From Alcanivoracaceae bacterium (GTDB lineage Bacteria; Pseudomonadota; Gammaproteobacteria; Pseudomonadales; Alcanivoracaceae), in assembly GCA_029210325.1 (NCBI GenBank), contig JARGPU010000006.1, positions 62,001 through 126,000 on the forward strand: a DNA stretch of 64,000 nucleotides, given 5' to 3'. The notes beneath the pieces were generated by a model that was given only the letters and a program-made list of their open reading frames with translations, searched no databases and was not told where the DNA came from. Shown here piece after piece: positions 50,575-60,816 of the stretch (within the stretch, counting starts at the first letter, position 1; each line of letters starts with the position of its first letter). The translations under genes were made by a program, and so were the position numbers.

Positions 50575-50814
50575 ATGGCCCGTAAACCACAGCCCGCAAA
50601 TCTGGAACAGTCGCTCGACACCCTCGAAACGCTGGTGGAACGGATGGAGTCGGGCGAGCTGTCCCTCGAGGAGTCTCTGAAAGCCTTTGAAGAAGGGGTC
50701 AAACTGACCCGAGAGTGCCAACAGGCGCTACGCAGCGCCGAGCAGAAGGTACGCATCCTGCTAGCCGCCGACGGCGAGCCAGAGGCTTTTGGCGACAGCA
50801 ACGATGAGCAGTAA
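50575..50814 (+). CDS. xseB: Exodeoxyribonuclease VII small subunit
   Basis: 79 residues. Helical pattern [35 protein letters not shown] is diagnostic. Partner XseA is encoded elsewhere. It overlaps ispA by 11 nt: the standard xseB-ispA-dxs operon. Confidence 0.97.
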   Translation: MARKPQPANLEQSLDTLETLVERMESGELSLEESLKAFEEGVKLTRECQQALRSAEQKVRILLAADGEPEAFGDSNDEQ

Positions 50815-51703
50815 CTTCGAAGACCTGCATGACTTTATGGCGGCACGCCGCCGCCGAGTCGAAGACACCATGCTGCGGCTGTTACCGAATAGCAGTAGTG
50901 CTGCGCCACGATTAGCTGACGCAATGACCTACGCCGCCATGGGTGGCGGCAAGCGGATTCGGCCGATTCTGGTCTATGCGGCGTGCGAGCTCGCCGGCGG
51001 TACGGCGGAAATTGCGGATGTGGCCGCCGCAGCCATAGAGCTACTGCATACCTACTCACTGGTCCATGATGATCTACCCGCCATGGACGACGACGACCTG
51101 CGCCGGGGCCGCGCCACCTGTCACCGGGCTTATGACGAAGCCACCGCTATTCTAGCTGGCGACACCCTGCATACACTTGCCTTCGAAATGCTGTCCAGTG
51201 CCGGCAACTACTCCGCCAGCCAGCGTGTAGATCTGATCCGCACCCTCTGCTACGCCGCAGGCGCCGATGGCATGGCCGCCGGACAGATGCAGGATATGCG
51301 GGCCCAAGGCCAGTTACAGACCCTCGCGGCACTGGAAGAAATGCACTACCTGAAGACCGGCCGCTTAATTACTGCGTCACTGCAACTGGGGCTGATTGCC
51401 TCCGGCCGTGAAGATGCGTCGCTGGCCTTTGCCTTGACTCAATACGGTGATGCGATCGGTCTCGCCTTCCAGGTTCAGGACGACATTCTCGACGTCACCG
51501 GATCCGCCGACGTGCTAGGCAAATCCAGTGGTTCCGATGAGAAGCTAGGTAAGAGTACCTTTCCCGGCCTGATTGGTCTGGAGCCCAGTCGCCAGCGAGC
51601 CACACAGCTATGCGACCAGGCCTGTGCGGCCATCGCCGGACAGGCTCCTGAGGACTCCATGCTAATCGCACTGGCCCGTTACATCATTGAGCGCCAACAC
51701 TGA
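50804..51703 (+). CDS. ispA: Farnesyl diphosphate synthase
   Basis: Condenses IPP with DMAPP/GPP to FPP. 299 residues from ATG 50804. First Asp-rich motif [13 protein letters not shown], second FQVQDDILD, and [17 protein letters not shown]. Between xseB and dxs. Confidence 0.97.
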   Translation: MSSNFEDLHDFMAARRRRVEDTMLRLLPNSSSAAPRLADAMTYAAMGGGKRIRPILVYAACELAGGTAEIADVAAAAIELLHTYSLVHDDLPAMDDDDLRRGRATCHRAYDEATAILAGDTLHTLAFEMLSSAGNYSASQRVDLIRTLCYAAGADGMAAGQMQDMRAQGQLQTLAALEEMHYLKTGRLITASLQLGLIASGREDASLAFALTQYGDAIGLAFQVQDDILDVTGSADVLGKSSGSDEKLGKSTFPGLIGLEPSRQRATQLCDQACAAIAGQAPEDSMLIALARYIIERQH

Positions 51704-51779
51704 ACTGAATCTTCACTGCCAGACAGCTATACTTCGCAACGCTGACTCAGCCTCATCTGAACACAGACATACGGACCCC

Positions 51780-53672
51780 ATGGCCAAGACGTTTCACGAC
51801 ATCCCACTGCAACGACCGCAAACGCCGCTGCTCGACCGGGTGAGCCGGCCAGCGGACCTGCGGGCGCTCGACCGAGAGGATCTTGATCAGGTCGTTGATG
51901 AGCTTCGTGCTTATCTGCTCTGGTGTGTCGGCCGCACCGGCGGCCACTTCGGTGCCAGCCTCGGTGTCATTGAGCTGACCGTAGCACTGCACTATCTGTA
52001 TCAGACACCAGAGGACCGTCTGGTCTGGGATGTCGGTCACCAGACCTACCCACACAAGATTCTCACTGGCCGCAGGGACGAGATGCTGGAAATACGACAG
52101 CAAAAAGGCATTTCCGGATTCCCCAAACGCAGCGAATCGGAATACGACACCTTCGGCGTGGGCCACTCATCCACATCTGTTAGCGCCGGACTGGGCATGG
52201 CGCTCGGTGCTCAGATGGCGGGCCGAGACCGCCGTGTGGCGGCAGTCATCGGCGACGGAGCCATGACGGCGGGGCAAGCTTTTGAAGCGCTGAATCACGC
52301 TGCCCATACCAAGGCCAATATGCTCGTGGTGCTGAACGATAACAGCATGTCCATCAGTCACAACGTCGGCGGCCTTGCCAATCATTTCGCCCGCATCTGG
52401 GCCAGCAAGAGCTATATCGCCCTGCGTGAGGGCGGCAAAAAAGTGCTGCAAAAAATGCCCGCTGCCTGGGAGTTTGTGCGCCGCACTGAAGAAAGCATGA
52501 AGAACATGGTCAGCCCGGATGCTTTGTTTGAGTCCATCGGCTTCAATTATATCGGCCCCATAGACGGCCACGATTTGCATGAGTTACTGCGCGTCATTGA
52601 AAACATGCGCGACCTCAAGGGCCCGCAATTACTGCATATTTATACCACCAAGGGAAAGGGCTTCGCCCCGGCAGAGCTGGACCCCATCGGCTTTCATGCC
52701 ATCAACAAGATTGAGCCTAAAACTGATCAATCAGCTCCGGTAAAATCTGCTAGCGGCATCAAATATCAGGATGTTTTTGGTCAGTGGCTATGTGATACCG
52801 CCGCGCGTGATGAAAAGCTTGTCGCCATCACGCCAGCAATGTGTGAAGGCTCAGGCATGGTGCCGTTCAGCAAACGCTTTCCGCATCGCTTTCACGATGT
52901 GGCGATCTGCGAACAACACGCTCTGACGCTTGCTGCGGGTCTCGCTTGCGAAGGCCAGAAACCAGTGGTGGCGATTTATTCCACCTTCCTGCAGCGTGCC
53001 TATGATCAGCTTATTCACGATGTCGCCCTGCAAAATCTGGATGTCACGCTGGGTATCGACCGGGCCGGCATAGTCGGTGAAGATGGTGCCACCCATGGCG
53101 GCGTATTTGATATCGGCTTCCTGCGCTGCGTACCCAACATGATTATCGCCGCGCCGTCAGACGAGAACCAATGTCGTCAATTGCTCACCAGTTGCTACCG
53201 CTATCAGGGACCAGCTGCAGTACGCTACCCCCGTGGCACCGGCCCCGGTGTTGCCATGGAGTCAGGCCTTACCGCCCTGCCTATCGGCAAGGCCAATCAA
53301 GTTCGCACGGGGCATGGCATAGCTATTCTGTCGTTTGGCCCGCTACTTGGCGAAGCCCTTGCCGCCGGAGAACAGCTTGATGCCAGCGTCATTGATATGC
53401 GCTGGATCAAACCCTTAGATAGCGAGCTACTGGATGAACTGGCGCAGTCACACCAGTTGATTGTTACCGTTGAAGATCATCAACGCATGACCGGCGCCGG
53501 ATCAGCAGTGAATGAGTACTTGATTGAAAAAGGCAGTAAGGTGGCACTGCTTAACCTTGGCCTGCCGGATGAATTCATTCATCACGGCAAGCGCGACTCA
53601 TTGCTCGCCCAGCATGGACTGGATGCCGCAGGCATGGTCAGCTCCATCCGCAAAAGGATGGCGATGCTGTAA
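51780..53672 (+). CDS. dxs: 1-deoxy-D-xylulose-5-phosphate synthase
   Basis: ThDP-dependent entry enzyme of the MEP isoprenoid pathway, also feeding thiamin and pyridoxal. 630 residues from ATG 51780. GGHFGASLGVIELTVALHY, ThDP motif GDGAMTAGQAFEALNHA...NDNSMSIS, and the transketolase-like second half with AICEQHALTLAAGLA. 76 nt after ispA; convergent with the next cyclase gene (3 nt). Confidence 0.98.
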   Translation: MAKTFHDIPLQRPQTPLLDRVSRPADLRALDREDLDQVVDELRAYLLWCVGRTGGHFGASLGVIELTVALHYLYQTPEDRLVWDVGHQTYPHKILTGRRDEMLEIRQQKGISGFPKRSESEYDTFGVGHSSTSVSAGLGMALGAQMAGRDRRVAAVIGDGAMTAGQAFEALNHAAHTKANMLVVLNDNSMSISHNVGGLANHFARIWASKSYIALREGGKKVLQKMPAAWEFVRRTEESMKNMVSPDALFESIGFNYIGPIDGHDLHELLRVIENMRDLKGPQLLHIYTTKGKGFAPAELDPIGFHAINKIEPKTDQSAPVKSASGIKYQDVFGQWLCDTAARDEKLVAITPAMCEGSGMVPFSKRFPHRFHDVAICEQHALTLAAGLACEGQKPVVAIYSTFLQRAYDQLIHDVALQNLDVTLGIDRAGIVGEDGATHGGVFDIGFLRCVPNMIIAAPSDENQCRQLLTSCYRYQGPAAVRYPRGTGPGVAMESGLTALPIGKANQVRTGHGIAILSFGPLLGEALAAGEQLDASVIDMRWIKPLDSELLDELAQSHQLIVTVEDHQRMTGAGSAVNEYLIEKGSKVALLNLGLPDEFIHHGKRDSLLAQHGLDAAGMVSSIRKRMAML

Positions 53673-53675
53673 AGA

Positions 53676-54887
53676 TTATTCAGCGGCCCGGCGCCAGCAA
53701 TCACGCCCATCACGCTTAGCCTGATAAAGCGCCGCATCCGCAGCGGCCACCAGAGACTCAGGATGCATATATGGCAGTGGCACCCGGGTGGCGACGCCAG
53801 CGCTTACCGTGACATGATCCGCGCAGGCTGACTTCTCATGAGGTAGATTGCGCTGCCTCACGGCGTGCAAAATCTTCTCCACCATCTGCTGCGCAGACTC
53901 CTGGTCTACAACAGGCAAAAGCACGACAAACTCTTCGCCGCCATAGCGCGCCACCATATCCTGTGGCCGCACTGCCTGAGCGGAAATCGTATGTGCCAAA
54001 TCACGCAGCACCTGATCGCCGCGCTGATGGCCGTAAAAATCGTTATAGGGTTTAAAAAAATCCACATCAAGCATGATTACTGTCAGCGGAGTGTTGTCGC
54101 GCTGACAGCTGCGCCATGCCTTATCCAGGCTGCTATCGAAGTAACGTCTATTGGCGAGGCCAGTCAGACCATCAAGAAACGAAAGGCGCTCCAGCTGATT
54201 GGCCAGCGCCTGAATGCGCTCATTATCCAGAACCAATAAGCGGGCATGCAGATGTTCCCGGCGCAACTGTCGCTCATCCCGATAGCGCAGCACCATGCCC
54301 AGCAAAGAGCCCCCAAGGAAGGTTGAGGCGGTCATGATCCAATCCATGGAAAGATCAAATATCAGAACGACAGCCGTAGCGATCAGCGTTCCTGCCAGAG
54401 TAGCCATCAACGCCCATGGTAGAAGCAAGTTCAAACCAAGAAACACGATCACCATGACAAAGATAGTGCCCTCGTGAACCAGGTAGTACATCTCGCTACC
54501 TTGAATAATGGAGGGGTGAACCAGGGCAAACCCGACTGCCACTGACACCACTGCGGCCATATACAACTGATAGTTGTGACGCAGCACATCTGCCACGGAA
54601 AGAAGCCATGTAGTGACAATCAACACCATAAATACGGCATAACTTGCCGGCCAGAAACCAATATTGGAAATGCCGCTGAACAAGACCAACGCTGCGCCAA
54701 GACCAAAATAAAGCAAAGTGACCGAGCCGATCATGCTGTTGAATCCATCAACCGCTCGATGATCGTGTTCCCGGCGAAAATCCGCCTCAAACTGCGCAGG
54801 CAGGCGCAACCAAAAGTCCCGCCGGGAGAGATGGGAAAGAATTAGCCCGTGCTGATCCGCCGGGTTGTTATTATTCTGCTCTGTCAC
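53676..54887 (-). CDS. Membrane diguanylate cyclase
   Basis: 403 residues. About six membrane helices (55-195), a coiled coil (REHLHARLLVLDNERIQALA), and a GGDEF domain from about 238 with LDVDFFKPYND, I-site RPQD at 307-310 and GGEEF at 316-320. It lies 12 nt after pgpA on the same strand, so it may be read with the rib-nusB-thiL-pgpA block. Confidence 0.93.
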   Translation of the reverse strand: MTEQNNNNPADQHGLILSHLSRRDFWLRLPAQFEADFRREHDHRAVDGFNSMIGSVTLLYFGLGAALVLFSGISNIGFWPASYAVFMVLIVTTWLLSVADVLRHNYQLYMAAVVSVAVGFALVHPSIIQGSEMYYLVHEGTIFVMVIVFLGLNLLLPWALMATLAGTLIATAVVLIFDLSMDWIMTASTFLGGSLLGMVLRYRDERQLRREHLHARLLVLDNERIQALANQLERLSFLDGLTGLANRRYFDSSLDKAWRSCQRDNTPLTVIMLDVDFFKPYNDFYGHQRGDQVLRDLAHTISAQAVRPQDMVARYGGEEFVVLLPVVDQESAQQMVEKILHAVRQRNLPHEKSACADHVTVSAGVATRVPLPYMHPESLVAAADAALYQAKRDGRDCWRRAAE

Positions 54888-54899
54888 TCCGACTCGCCT

Positions 54900-55367
54900 T
54901 TACCACCACCAGAGTACCGTCTGGATACATATAGCAGCATAGAGCCCAGCCACAAGATCATCCACCATAATCCCTGTACCTCCGTGGATGTGCTTATCAA
55001 GCCAGCCAATCGGCCACGGTTTGACGATATCAAACAGGCGAAACAAGGCAAAGCCAAGCAGCGCGGTAGCAATGCTCACTGGCACCAACACCATAGTCAG
55101 TAAAAAGCCGGCAAACTCATCCCATACAATGCCACCATGATCGTGGACACCCAGATCATGGGAGGTTTTACCGCATAGCCAGGGGCCAACCGCAATCACC
55201 AGCAGCAAAACAACCAAGTAACCCATCAGGGGCAGCTGGGCGGCGGCATACCAAATTGGCAACGCCGCTAAAGTGCCCATGGTGCCAGGCGCCTTCGGTG
55301 ACAGTCCGCTGCCAAAACCAAAGGCCAGAAAGTGCACCGGGTTACGCATGTCAGGTTTGATGGCCAT
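54900..55367 (-). CDS. pgpA: Phosphatidylglycerophosphatase A
   Basis: Membrane phosphatase of phospholipid synthesis. 155 residues, four hydrophobic segments, with GFGSGLSPKAPGTMGTL, conserved acidic motif WDEFAGF and FRLFDIVKPWPIGWLDKHIHGG. Usually follows thiL directly; here an oxidoreductase gene is inserted between them. Confidence 0.96.
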   Translation of the reverse strand: MAIKPDMRNPVHFLAFGFGSGLSPKAPGTMGTLAALPIWYAAAQLPLMGYLVVLLLVIAVGPWLCGKTSHDLGVHDHGGIVWDEFAGFLLTMVLVPVSIATALLGFALFRLFDIVKPWPIGWLDKHIHGGTGIMVDDLVAGLYAAICIQTVLWWW

Positions 55368-55369
55368 GT

Positions 55370-56593
55370 TTACTCCAGAACTCTGAAACGGGCCAGCCCG
55401 GTCAGGCTGTCCGGATGACGCAAACCATCGATAGTTGCATCAATACCGCTATCCAGTATTCGCCGCCACAAGCCCCATAACCGGCGTGTACTGCTGCGGC
55501 GGTCAAAGCTGGCCATGCCAGCCTGATACACCGCTTCTTTGACAACACGCAGCGACGGGCCAGCCAGCACCCGATGATCACTGATCAGAAAAGTATCCAG
55601 TGCACCAAAGGTGATAATTTGTGGCTTCGGCGATGGACGGAACTCAGCCAGCTCTTTGCCAGCCCGGGCGGCCATAATATTAGTCGCCGCAAGGCGCCCC
55701 ATATCCATGGCATGGTAGGCCTGCTTGGGCAGCAACATGCCCGCCACTGAACTAACCGCATCGCCTATCACATACACCCCTTCCGCATGATCACTGTGTA
55801 GTGCCGCAGATACCGGAGCAAAGCCGGACGGATCATTCAGGTGGCTTTCTCGAAGCAACGCATGGGGGCCGACGCCGCCGGTCCAGATGACCAAATCCGC
55901 TGCCAGCATCTCACCACTGGCCAGCGATACCCCCATCTCGTTAACGACAGCGACTCGCTCACCCAGTCGAAAATTAACCGGCCAGCGCTGACAGTGCTGC
56001 CTGATTGCCTGATCCAGTGATTGCGGTAGCGCCGGCAGCACCCGCGTGGCGCTGTCGACCACCTCAATGGTCAGCCCTGGCCGTGCGCCGTAGGCGCGCA
56101 GAATTTCACCAAGCGCTTCCACTCCCTCGACACCAGCCCCAACCAGTACCAGACGCAATGGCCCGGGCCGACTACTTAGCCTTTCCAGCCGCTGGGCAAT
56201 CCGCTGACAATCGGACACCGACTTGAAGGGCAGCGCATGCTCGTCAGCACCAGGGATTCCCCAAGTCTGATGACGCCCACCCACGGCAACAATAACCTGA
56301 GAAAATGGCTGTACCGAACCATCATCAAGGAATAACTCATGACGGTGCGCATCAATGCGCTGGACTCGCTGGCGATACCAGTCATGCCCCGCCTTGGCCA
56401 ACAGCGGCCCACGCTCAACCCGCAGGTTATACGGACGGCGCAGCCCGGAAATCAGCTCATGAATATTAGGCAGCCATTCCAATGCGCCAGCCGGCTCATA
56501 AACTCTGGCGGCGACCCGTCCGGCAAGAGCACGGGCTGCCGTCATACCGCCGAGACTGGCCCCAACTATTACGACCGGGCGAATATCATGCAT
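55370..56593 (-). CDS. FAD/NAD(P)-dependent oxidoreductase (NDH-2-like)
   Basis: 407 residues from ATG 56593 (GGGAGG upstream), overlapping the thiL stop by 8 bp. FAD-binding PVVIVGASLGGMTAARAL at the N-terminus, NAD(P) site LVLVGAGVEGVEALGEIL in the middle, and the second FAD motif YVIGDAV. Related to type II NADH dehydrogenases and sulfide:quinone reductases; the C-terminus lacks an obvious membrane helix. Electron acceptor unknown. Confidence 0.85.
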   Translation of the reverse strand: MHDIRPVVIVGASLGGMTAARALAGRVAARVYEPAGALEWLPNIHELISGLRRPYNLRVERGPLLAKAGHDWYRQRVQRIDAHRHELFLDDGSVQPFSQVIVAVGGRHQTWGIPGADEHALPFKSVSDCQRIAQRLERLSSRPGPLRLVLVGAGVEGVEALGEILRAYGARPGLTIEVVDSATRVLPALPQSLDQAIRQHCQRWPVNFRLGERVAVVNEMGVSLASGEMLAADLVIWTGGVGPHALLRESHLNDPSGFAPVSAALHSDHAEGVYVIGDAVSSVAGMLLPKQAYHAMDMGRLAATNIMAARAGKELAEFRPSPKPQIITFGALDTFLISDHRVLAGPSLRVVKEAVYQAGMASFDRRSSTRRLWGLWRRILDSGIDATIDGLRHPDSLTGLARFRVLE

Positions 56594-57533
56594 CGTCGCT
56601 GCCTCCCGCGAAGTGATCCCAGCCCGCGGGCAGGCTGGCAAGTGGATTGCCCGCCGCATCCAGAACGCGAATGCCATGGCGCGCTTCTACCCGGCCAATT
56701 TCACGCCACTGGGCGGGCAAATTGAACACCGGCGGCACAGTAAACAGCAGCAGGTAGTCGTCCCCACCGGCCAGCTGCGCCTGCTGGCGCAAGCCCTCGT
56801 CAGCCCACTCATTCAACGCTGCCGAGCGAGGCAACTGGGCCAGACGGATATCGGCACCAAGCCCGCCGCTGTCCCCCAGAATATGACCGAGATCCGCCAA
56901 CAAGCCATCAGAAATATCAATACAGGCGCTAGCCAGTCCGCGCAGTCGGCAGCCCAGCTCAAGCTGCGGCTGGGGCCGGCTGAAAGCTTGCACCAGAGCA
57001 CCATCTCGCTGGCCCGCCTGCCAGCATTGCAAGCCGGCGGCCGCCTCCCCTGGCACGCCGCCCACACAGATGCGATCGCCAGGACGGGCGCCGCTACGTA
57101 ACAGCGCCTTGCCGGCCGGCACTTCCCCGGTGGCCTGCACAGTAATCGACAAAGGCCCGCGGACCATGTCACCACCAACCAGAGTAATGCCAGCCTGTCG
57201 GGCAAGCTCATCAAAGCCCGCGCAGAATGCCTCCAGCCAAGGCTCGTCAACCGTCGGCAAACTAAGGCTGAGCAGGCACCAGCGGGGCTTGGCGCCCATC
57301 GCGGCAAGATCAGAAAGGTTAACCGCCAGCGAGCGCCAGCCAATATCAGCAGCGGGAAGATCTTCGGGGAAGTGACGACCGGACAGCAGTGTGTCCATGG
57401 TCATCGCCAGCTGCATGCCGGCCGAGGGTAACAGCAGCGCTGCATCATCGCCTGGCCCGAGCAACACCCCGGAGCCGGTACGGCCGCGAAAGAACCGGCG
57501 AATCAGATCGAACTCATTCACTCCGGCCCCCAT
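56586..57533 (-). CDS. thiL: Thiamine-monophosphate kinase
   Basis: Last step of thiamin diphosphate synthesis. 315 residues. Begins NEFDLIRRFF, with LLGPGDDAALL, VNLSDLAAMGAKPRW, LVGGDMVRGP and DISDGLLADLGHIL, all family hallmarks. 41 nt after nusB. Confidence 0.97.
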   Translation of the reverse strand: MGAGVNEFDLIRRFFRGRTGSGVLLGPGDDAALLLPSAGMQLAMTMDTLLSGRHFPEDLPAADIGWRSLAVNLSDLAAMGAKPRWCLLSLSLPTVDEPWLEAFCAGFDELARQAGITLVGGDMVRGPLSITVQATGEVPAGKALLRSGARPGDRICVGGVPGEAAAGLQCWQAGQRDGALVQAFSRPQPQLELGCRLRGLASACIDISDGLLADLGHILGDSGGLGADIRLAQLPRSAALNEWADEGLRQQAQLAGGDDYLLLFTVPPVFNLPAQWREIGRVEARHGIRVLDAAGNPLASLPAGWDHFAGGSDDA

Positions 57534-57574
57534 CCATGCAGCAGACCCGCCAGCAGGAGCGGGTCAAGGAAAGA

Positions 57575-58027
57575 TCAGAAACCGCGCACCTCTTCTGTGC
57601 GCAGGCGGCGTGCCACCTTGTCCAGCACCCCATTGACGTACTTAAAGGAATCGTCCGCACCAAACACCTTGGCAAGCTCAATGCCCTCGTTGATGATCAC
57701 CCGCCAAGGGACATCAGGGCGAGCCAGCAGTTCAAAGGCGCTGATCCGCAAGATCGCCTTCTCGACCTGAGACACTTCGGCCAACGGCCGATCAAGGGCC
57801 GGCTGCAGGGCCGCATCGAGCTCGGACAGACGCGCCGGAACACCATGCAGCAACTCATGAAAATAGGTCCGGTCGACCTTCTTCATGTCATTATCAGTGA
57901 GAAACTGCACTTCAATGTCGCCGACATCATTCTTCGACAATTGCCATTGATAGACAGCCTGCAGGGCAAAGCGGCGCGCCTTGCGACGCGCCGCCGGGGT
58001 AGATGGAGCCGGGGTCTGGTCGGTCAT
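57575..58027 (-). CDS. nusB: Transcription antitermination factor NusB
   Basis: All-helical RNA-binding protein of rRNA antitermination. 150 residues with [18 protein letters not shown] and [13 protein letters not shown], then [31 protein letters not shown]. The start overlaps the ribH stop (TGATG), a tight coupling. Confidence 0.97.
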   Translation of the reverse strand: MTDQTPAPSTPAARRKARRFALQAVYQWQLSKNDVGDIEVQFLTDNDMKKVDRTYFHELLHGVPARLSELDAALQPALDRPLAEVSQVEKAILRISAFELLARPDVPWRVIINEGIELAKVFGADDSFKYVNGVLDKVARRLRTEEVRGF

Positions 58028-58497
58028 CAGAGCTGCTTGAACAGGCTGACCATTTCCAAAGCACAGAGAGCCGCTTCGGCCCCCTTGTTGCCAGCCTTGG
58101 TGCCAGAGCGCTCGATGGCCTGCTCAATGCTATCCACCGTCAGCACGCCAAAGGCTATAGGCACGCCGCTAGCATTCTGCACCGCAGCAATACCTTTGGC
58201 GGCTTCGCCCGCCACATATTCAAAATGGGCGGTACCGCCGCGGATCACCGCGCCCAGAGTGATAATCGCGTCATAGCCGCCCTTATCGGTCAGGCGCTTG
58301 GCCGCCACCGGCATTTCCCAGGCGCCTGGCACACGCACCACGGTAATGTCGCCAGCGTTAACCCCATGGCGCGCCAGAGTGTCGACTGCTCCGCTAAGCA
58401 GAGCCTCGACCACAAAACTGTTAAAGCGGGAAACAACAATCGCATAGCGACCGCCCACATTCTGAAAGTTGCCTTCGATGGTCTTGAATTCGGTCAT
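58027..58497 (-). CDS. ribH: 6,7-dimethyl-8-ribityllumazine synthase
   Basis: Penultimate riboflavin enzyme. 156 residues from ATG 58497. [57 protein letters not shown] and [17 protein letters not shown] are all conserved. First gene of its segment, with a TACAAT -10 at 58537-58542 upstream. Confidence 0.98.
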   Translation of the reverse strand: MTEFKTIEGNFQNVGGRYAIVVSRFNSFVVEALLSGAVDTLARHGVNAGDITVVRVPGAWEMPVAAKRLTDKGGYDAIITLGAVIRGGTAHFEYVAGEAAKGIAAVQNASGVPIAFGVLTVDSIEQAIERSGTKAGNKGAEAALCALEMVSLFKQL

Positions 58498-58826
58498 GTA
58501 ACCCCCTGACATCGGCCGCAGCCGGAAAAGGCGTACATTGTAACCAGTTCGTCGCCTTTGTTCCTGTGGAAAATAACCAACACCATAGTTTGCACAGCTT
58601 TACCTGCAGCCATCTCTGCCTCTACCGCTCTTGATCGGTGCCAGCCGGAAGCAAGAGCGGGCTGATAGACATGGCCCCCATGTGCGTCACACGCACGGAT
58701 TCCACCGGTGTTACATGGCTGGCAACCACACTTAACGACTGACTATAACGCTCACCTACGGAATTGATGTCATGGGCGCTGCCATACATATGGGGATAAT
58801 AGACGGGAATCAATCAGGCTCCCCCT
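58498..58826. other. Intergenic region ribH / alpha-beta hydrolase
   Basis: 329 bp between divergent genes. A minus-strand TACAAT (58537-58542) may serve ribH. No FMN-riboswitch core is recognisable, and nothing else convincing was seen. Confidence 0.5.
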
Positions 58827-59660
58827 ATGGAATACTTTCACACCAGAGCAGGACACCGCTTAGCCTGTTCCAACCAAGGCCCCGAAGATGGCACGCCAAT
58901 AATCCTTCTGCATGGCGGCGGTCAAACTCGCCATGCATGGCAAGGCAGCGCCACCGTTCTAGCGCAGGCCGGCTGGAGAGCCATCAGTGTAGACTTAAGA
59001 GGTCATGGCGACAGCGATTGGCCGGGTGATTACCAGATTCGTCAATTTGCTGACGATATTATTGACCTAACGCGGTCACTTCAGCGTAAACCGGTACTTG
59101 TCGGAGCCTCACTGGGCGGACTCGCCTCGCTAATTGCAAATGGTGACGCCAGCGGCGAGATCTCCCGAGCCCTGATACTGGTTGATATCGCACCACGACT
59201 GCGGGCCGACGGTGTTGATCGGATACTTGGCTTCATGGCAGCGCACCGTGATGGTTTTGCATCATTGGAGGATGCCGCTGTAGCCGTTGCAGCATATCAG
59301 CCGCAACGCACCCAACGCAGCAACCCGGATGGCCTCAAGAAAAACCTGCGCCAGAGGCCCGACGGTCGCTGGTATTGGCACTGGGACCCAAAGATGCTGG
59401 AGGACTTCCAGCGCGGCCGGGCAGAAAGTGATGTGCATGATGATGAGCGGTTCTACACGGCAGCAGAAAAACTCAGCCAACCTGTGCTATTGGTCCGTGG
59501 CAGCCACAGCGATGTAATTGACGAGTCAATCACTGCAGAGTTCCGCCAGCGCATTCCCGGCTCGAAGGTAGTAGATGTGAGTGGTGCCGGCCATATGGTA
59601 GCCGGCGACCAGAATGATCTCTTTGTCGATGCGGTAAAGGATTTTATAAGTCAGCTTTAG
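58827..59660 (+). CDS. Alpha/beta hydrolase
   Basis: 277 residues. Oxyanion motif LLHGGGQTRHAW, DLRGHGDSDW, nucleophile elbow VGASLGG, acid region VRGSHSDVID and histidine GAGHMVAGD. Substrate unknown. It is the only plus-strand gene inside the riboflavin block and separates ribBX from ribH, so it is likely a later insertion. Confidence 0.9.
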   Translation: MEYFHTRAGHRLACSNQGPEDGTPIILLHGGGQTRHAWQGSATVLAQAGWRAISVDLRGHGDSDWPGDYQIRQFADDIIDLTRSLQRKPVLVGASLGGLASLIANGDASGEISRALILVDIAPRLRADGVDRILGFMAAHRDGFASLEDAAVAVAAYQPQRTQRSNPDGLKKNLRQRPDGRWYWHWDPKMLEDFQRGRAESDVHDDERFYTAAEKLSQPVLLVRGSHSDVIDESITAEFRQRIPGSKVVDVSGAGHMVAGDQNDLFVDAVKDFISQL

Positions 59661-59690
59661 CAGGGCACCACCGGGGTGCCCTGCCGACAA

Positions 59691-60797
59691 TTACTGCGCC
59701 TCAACGTATTCGACAATTTCCAGATCAAAACCCGAAAGGGCATTGAAGCGCATTGGCGATGACAGCAGACGCATACGGCGCACGCCCAGCTCACGCAGAA
59801 TTTGCGAACCGGTGCCGATGTTACGATAGGCGGGACCACTGCTGTTAACCGGGCGACGCTTGCCGGAAAAATACTCCTCAATCATCCCCTGCATATGATT
59901 GGACGCGTAATCCTGACCTAAAATAATCACCACACCGGCATCACTGGCGGCAACCTCCTCAAGCACCAGATGCATATTCCAACCGGTTCGGCCGTCCATT
60001 TTAGCGCTCATCAAGTCTCGCAATGGGTCCACCTGATGCACGCGCACCGTGGTGATTTCCTCCGGCTCTGGCTTGCCCTTGACCAACGCCACATGGGTCA
60101 TGTCATCCACCGTGTCACGGAACGCCAGCAAGCGGAATTCGCCATACCAGGTGGGCAACAAATTATCGCTAACCAGCTCAACGGTTTTTTCGTTGGTCAT
60201 GCGATATTCAATCAAGTCTGCGATGGTGCCGATCTTCAAATCATGCTGCTCGGCGAACACTTCCAGATCAGGACGACGCGCCATGGTGCCATCATCGTTC
60301 ATAATCTCGACAATCACCGCTGCCGGCTCCTTGCCCGCCATACGGGCCAGATCACAACCAGCTTCGGTATGACCGGCACGATGCAGCACCCCGCCGGGCT
60401 GTGCCATTAAGGGAAAAATATGGCCGGGCTGAACGATGTCAGCGGGTTTTGCATTTCTCGACACCGCCACCTGCACAGTCTTGGCCCGATCAGCAGCGGA
60501 GATGCCTGTGGTGACACCTTCTGCTGCCTCAATAGAAACGGTGAAATTCGTGCCTAACTGAGTGCCATTGCGGCCAACCATCAGTGGCAAATCAATCTGC
60601 TTGCAGCGTTCCTGAGTCAACGTCAGGCAGATCAAGCCACGAGCATGCTTGGCCATGAAATTAATCGCTTCGGGGGTGACATGCTCTGCAGCCATCACCA
60701 GATCGCCTTCGTTCTCGCGATCCTCATCATCCATCAGGATCACCATTTTGCCGGCGCGCAGGTCGTCAACCAGTTCTGCAATACTGTTCATCTTCAT
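59691..60797 (-). CDS. ribBX: 3,4-dihydroxy-2-butanone-4-phosphate synthase with degenerate GTP cyclohydrolase II domain (RibBX)
   Basis: 368 residues from ATG 60797 (GGAG upstream). The N-terminal DHBP synthase is intact: [21 protein letters not shown] and [17 protein letters not shown]. The C-terminal part (from about 205) aligns with GTP cyclohydrolase II, but the zinc C-x10-C-x-C site is gone: [18 protein letters not shown] has no cysteine. It is therefore probably RibB only, and a separate RibA is needed elsewhere. Confidence 0.95.
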   Translation of the reverse strand: MKMNSIAELVDDLRAGKMVILMDDEDRENEGDLVMAAEHVTPEAINFMAKHARGLICLTLTQERCKQIDLPLMVGRNGTQLGTNFTVSIEAAEGVTTGISAADRAKTVQVAVSRNAKPADIVQPGHIFPLMAQPGGVLHRAGHTEAGCDLARMAGKEPAAVIVEIMNDDGTMARRPDLEVFAEQHDLKIGTIADLIEYRMTNEKTVELVSDNLLPTWYGEFRLLAFRDTVDDMTHVALVKGKPEPEEITTVRVHQVDPLRDLMSAKMDGRTGWNMHLVLEEVAASDAGVVIILGQDYASNHMQGMIEEYFSGKRRPVNSSGPAYRNIGTGSQILRELGVRRMRLLSSPMRFNALSGFDLEIVEYVEAQ

Positions 60798-60816
60798 GCT
60801 TTTCTCCAGCAAGCCG

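Noticed and set aside
58622-58813. 63-codon minus-strand frame upstream of the hydrolase
   Set aside because: No ribosome site or family features; random frame in a promoter region.
60798-60816. FMN riboswitch before ribBX or ribH
   Set aside because: The short gap before ribBX and the 329-bp region before ribH lack the conserved RFN core.
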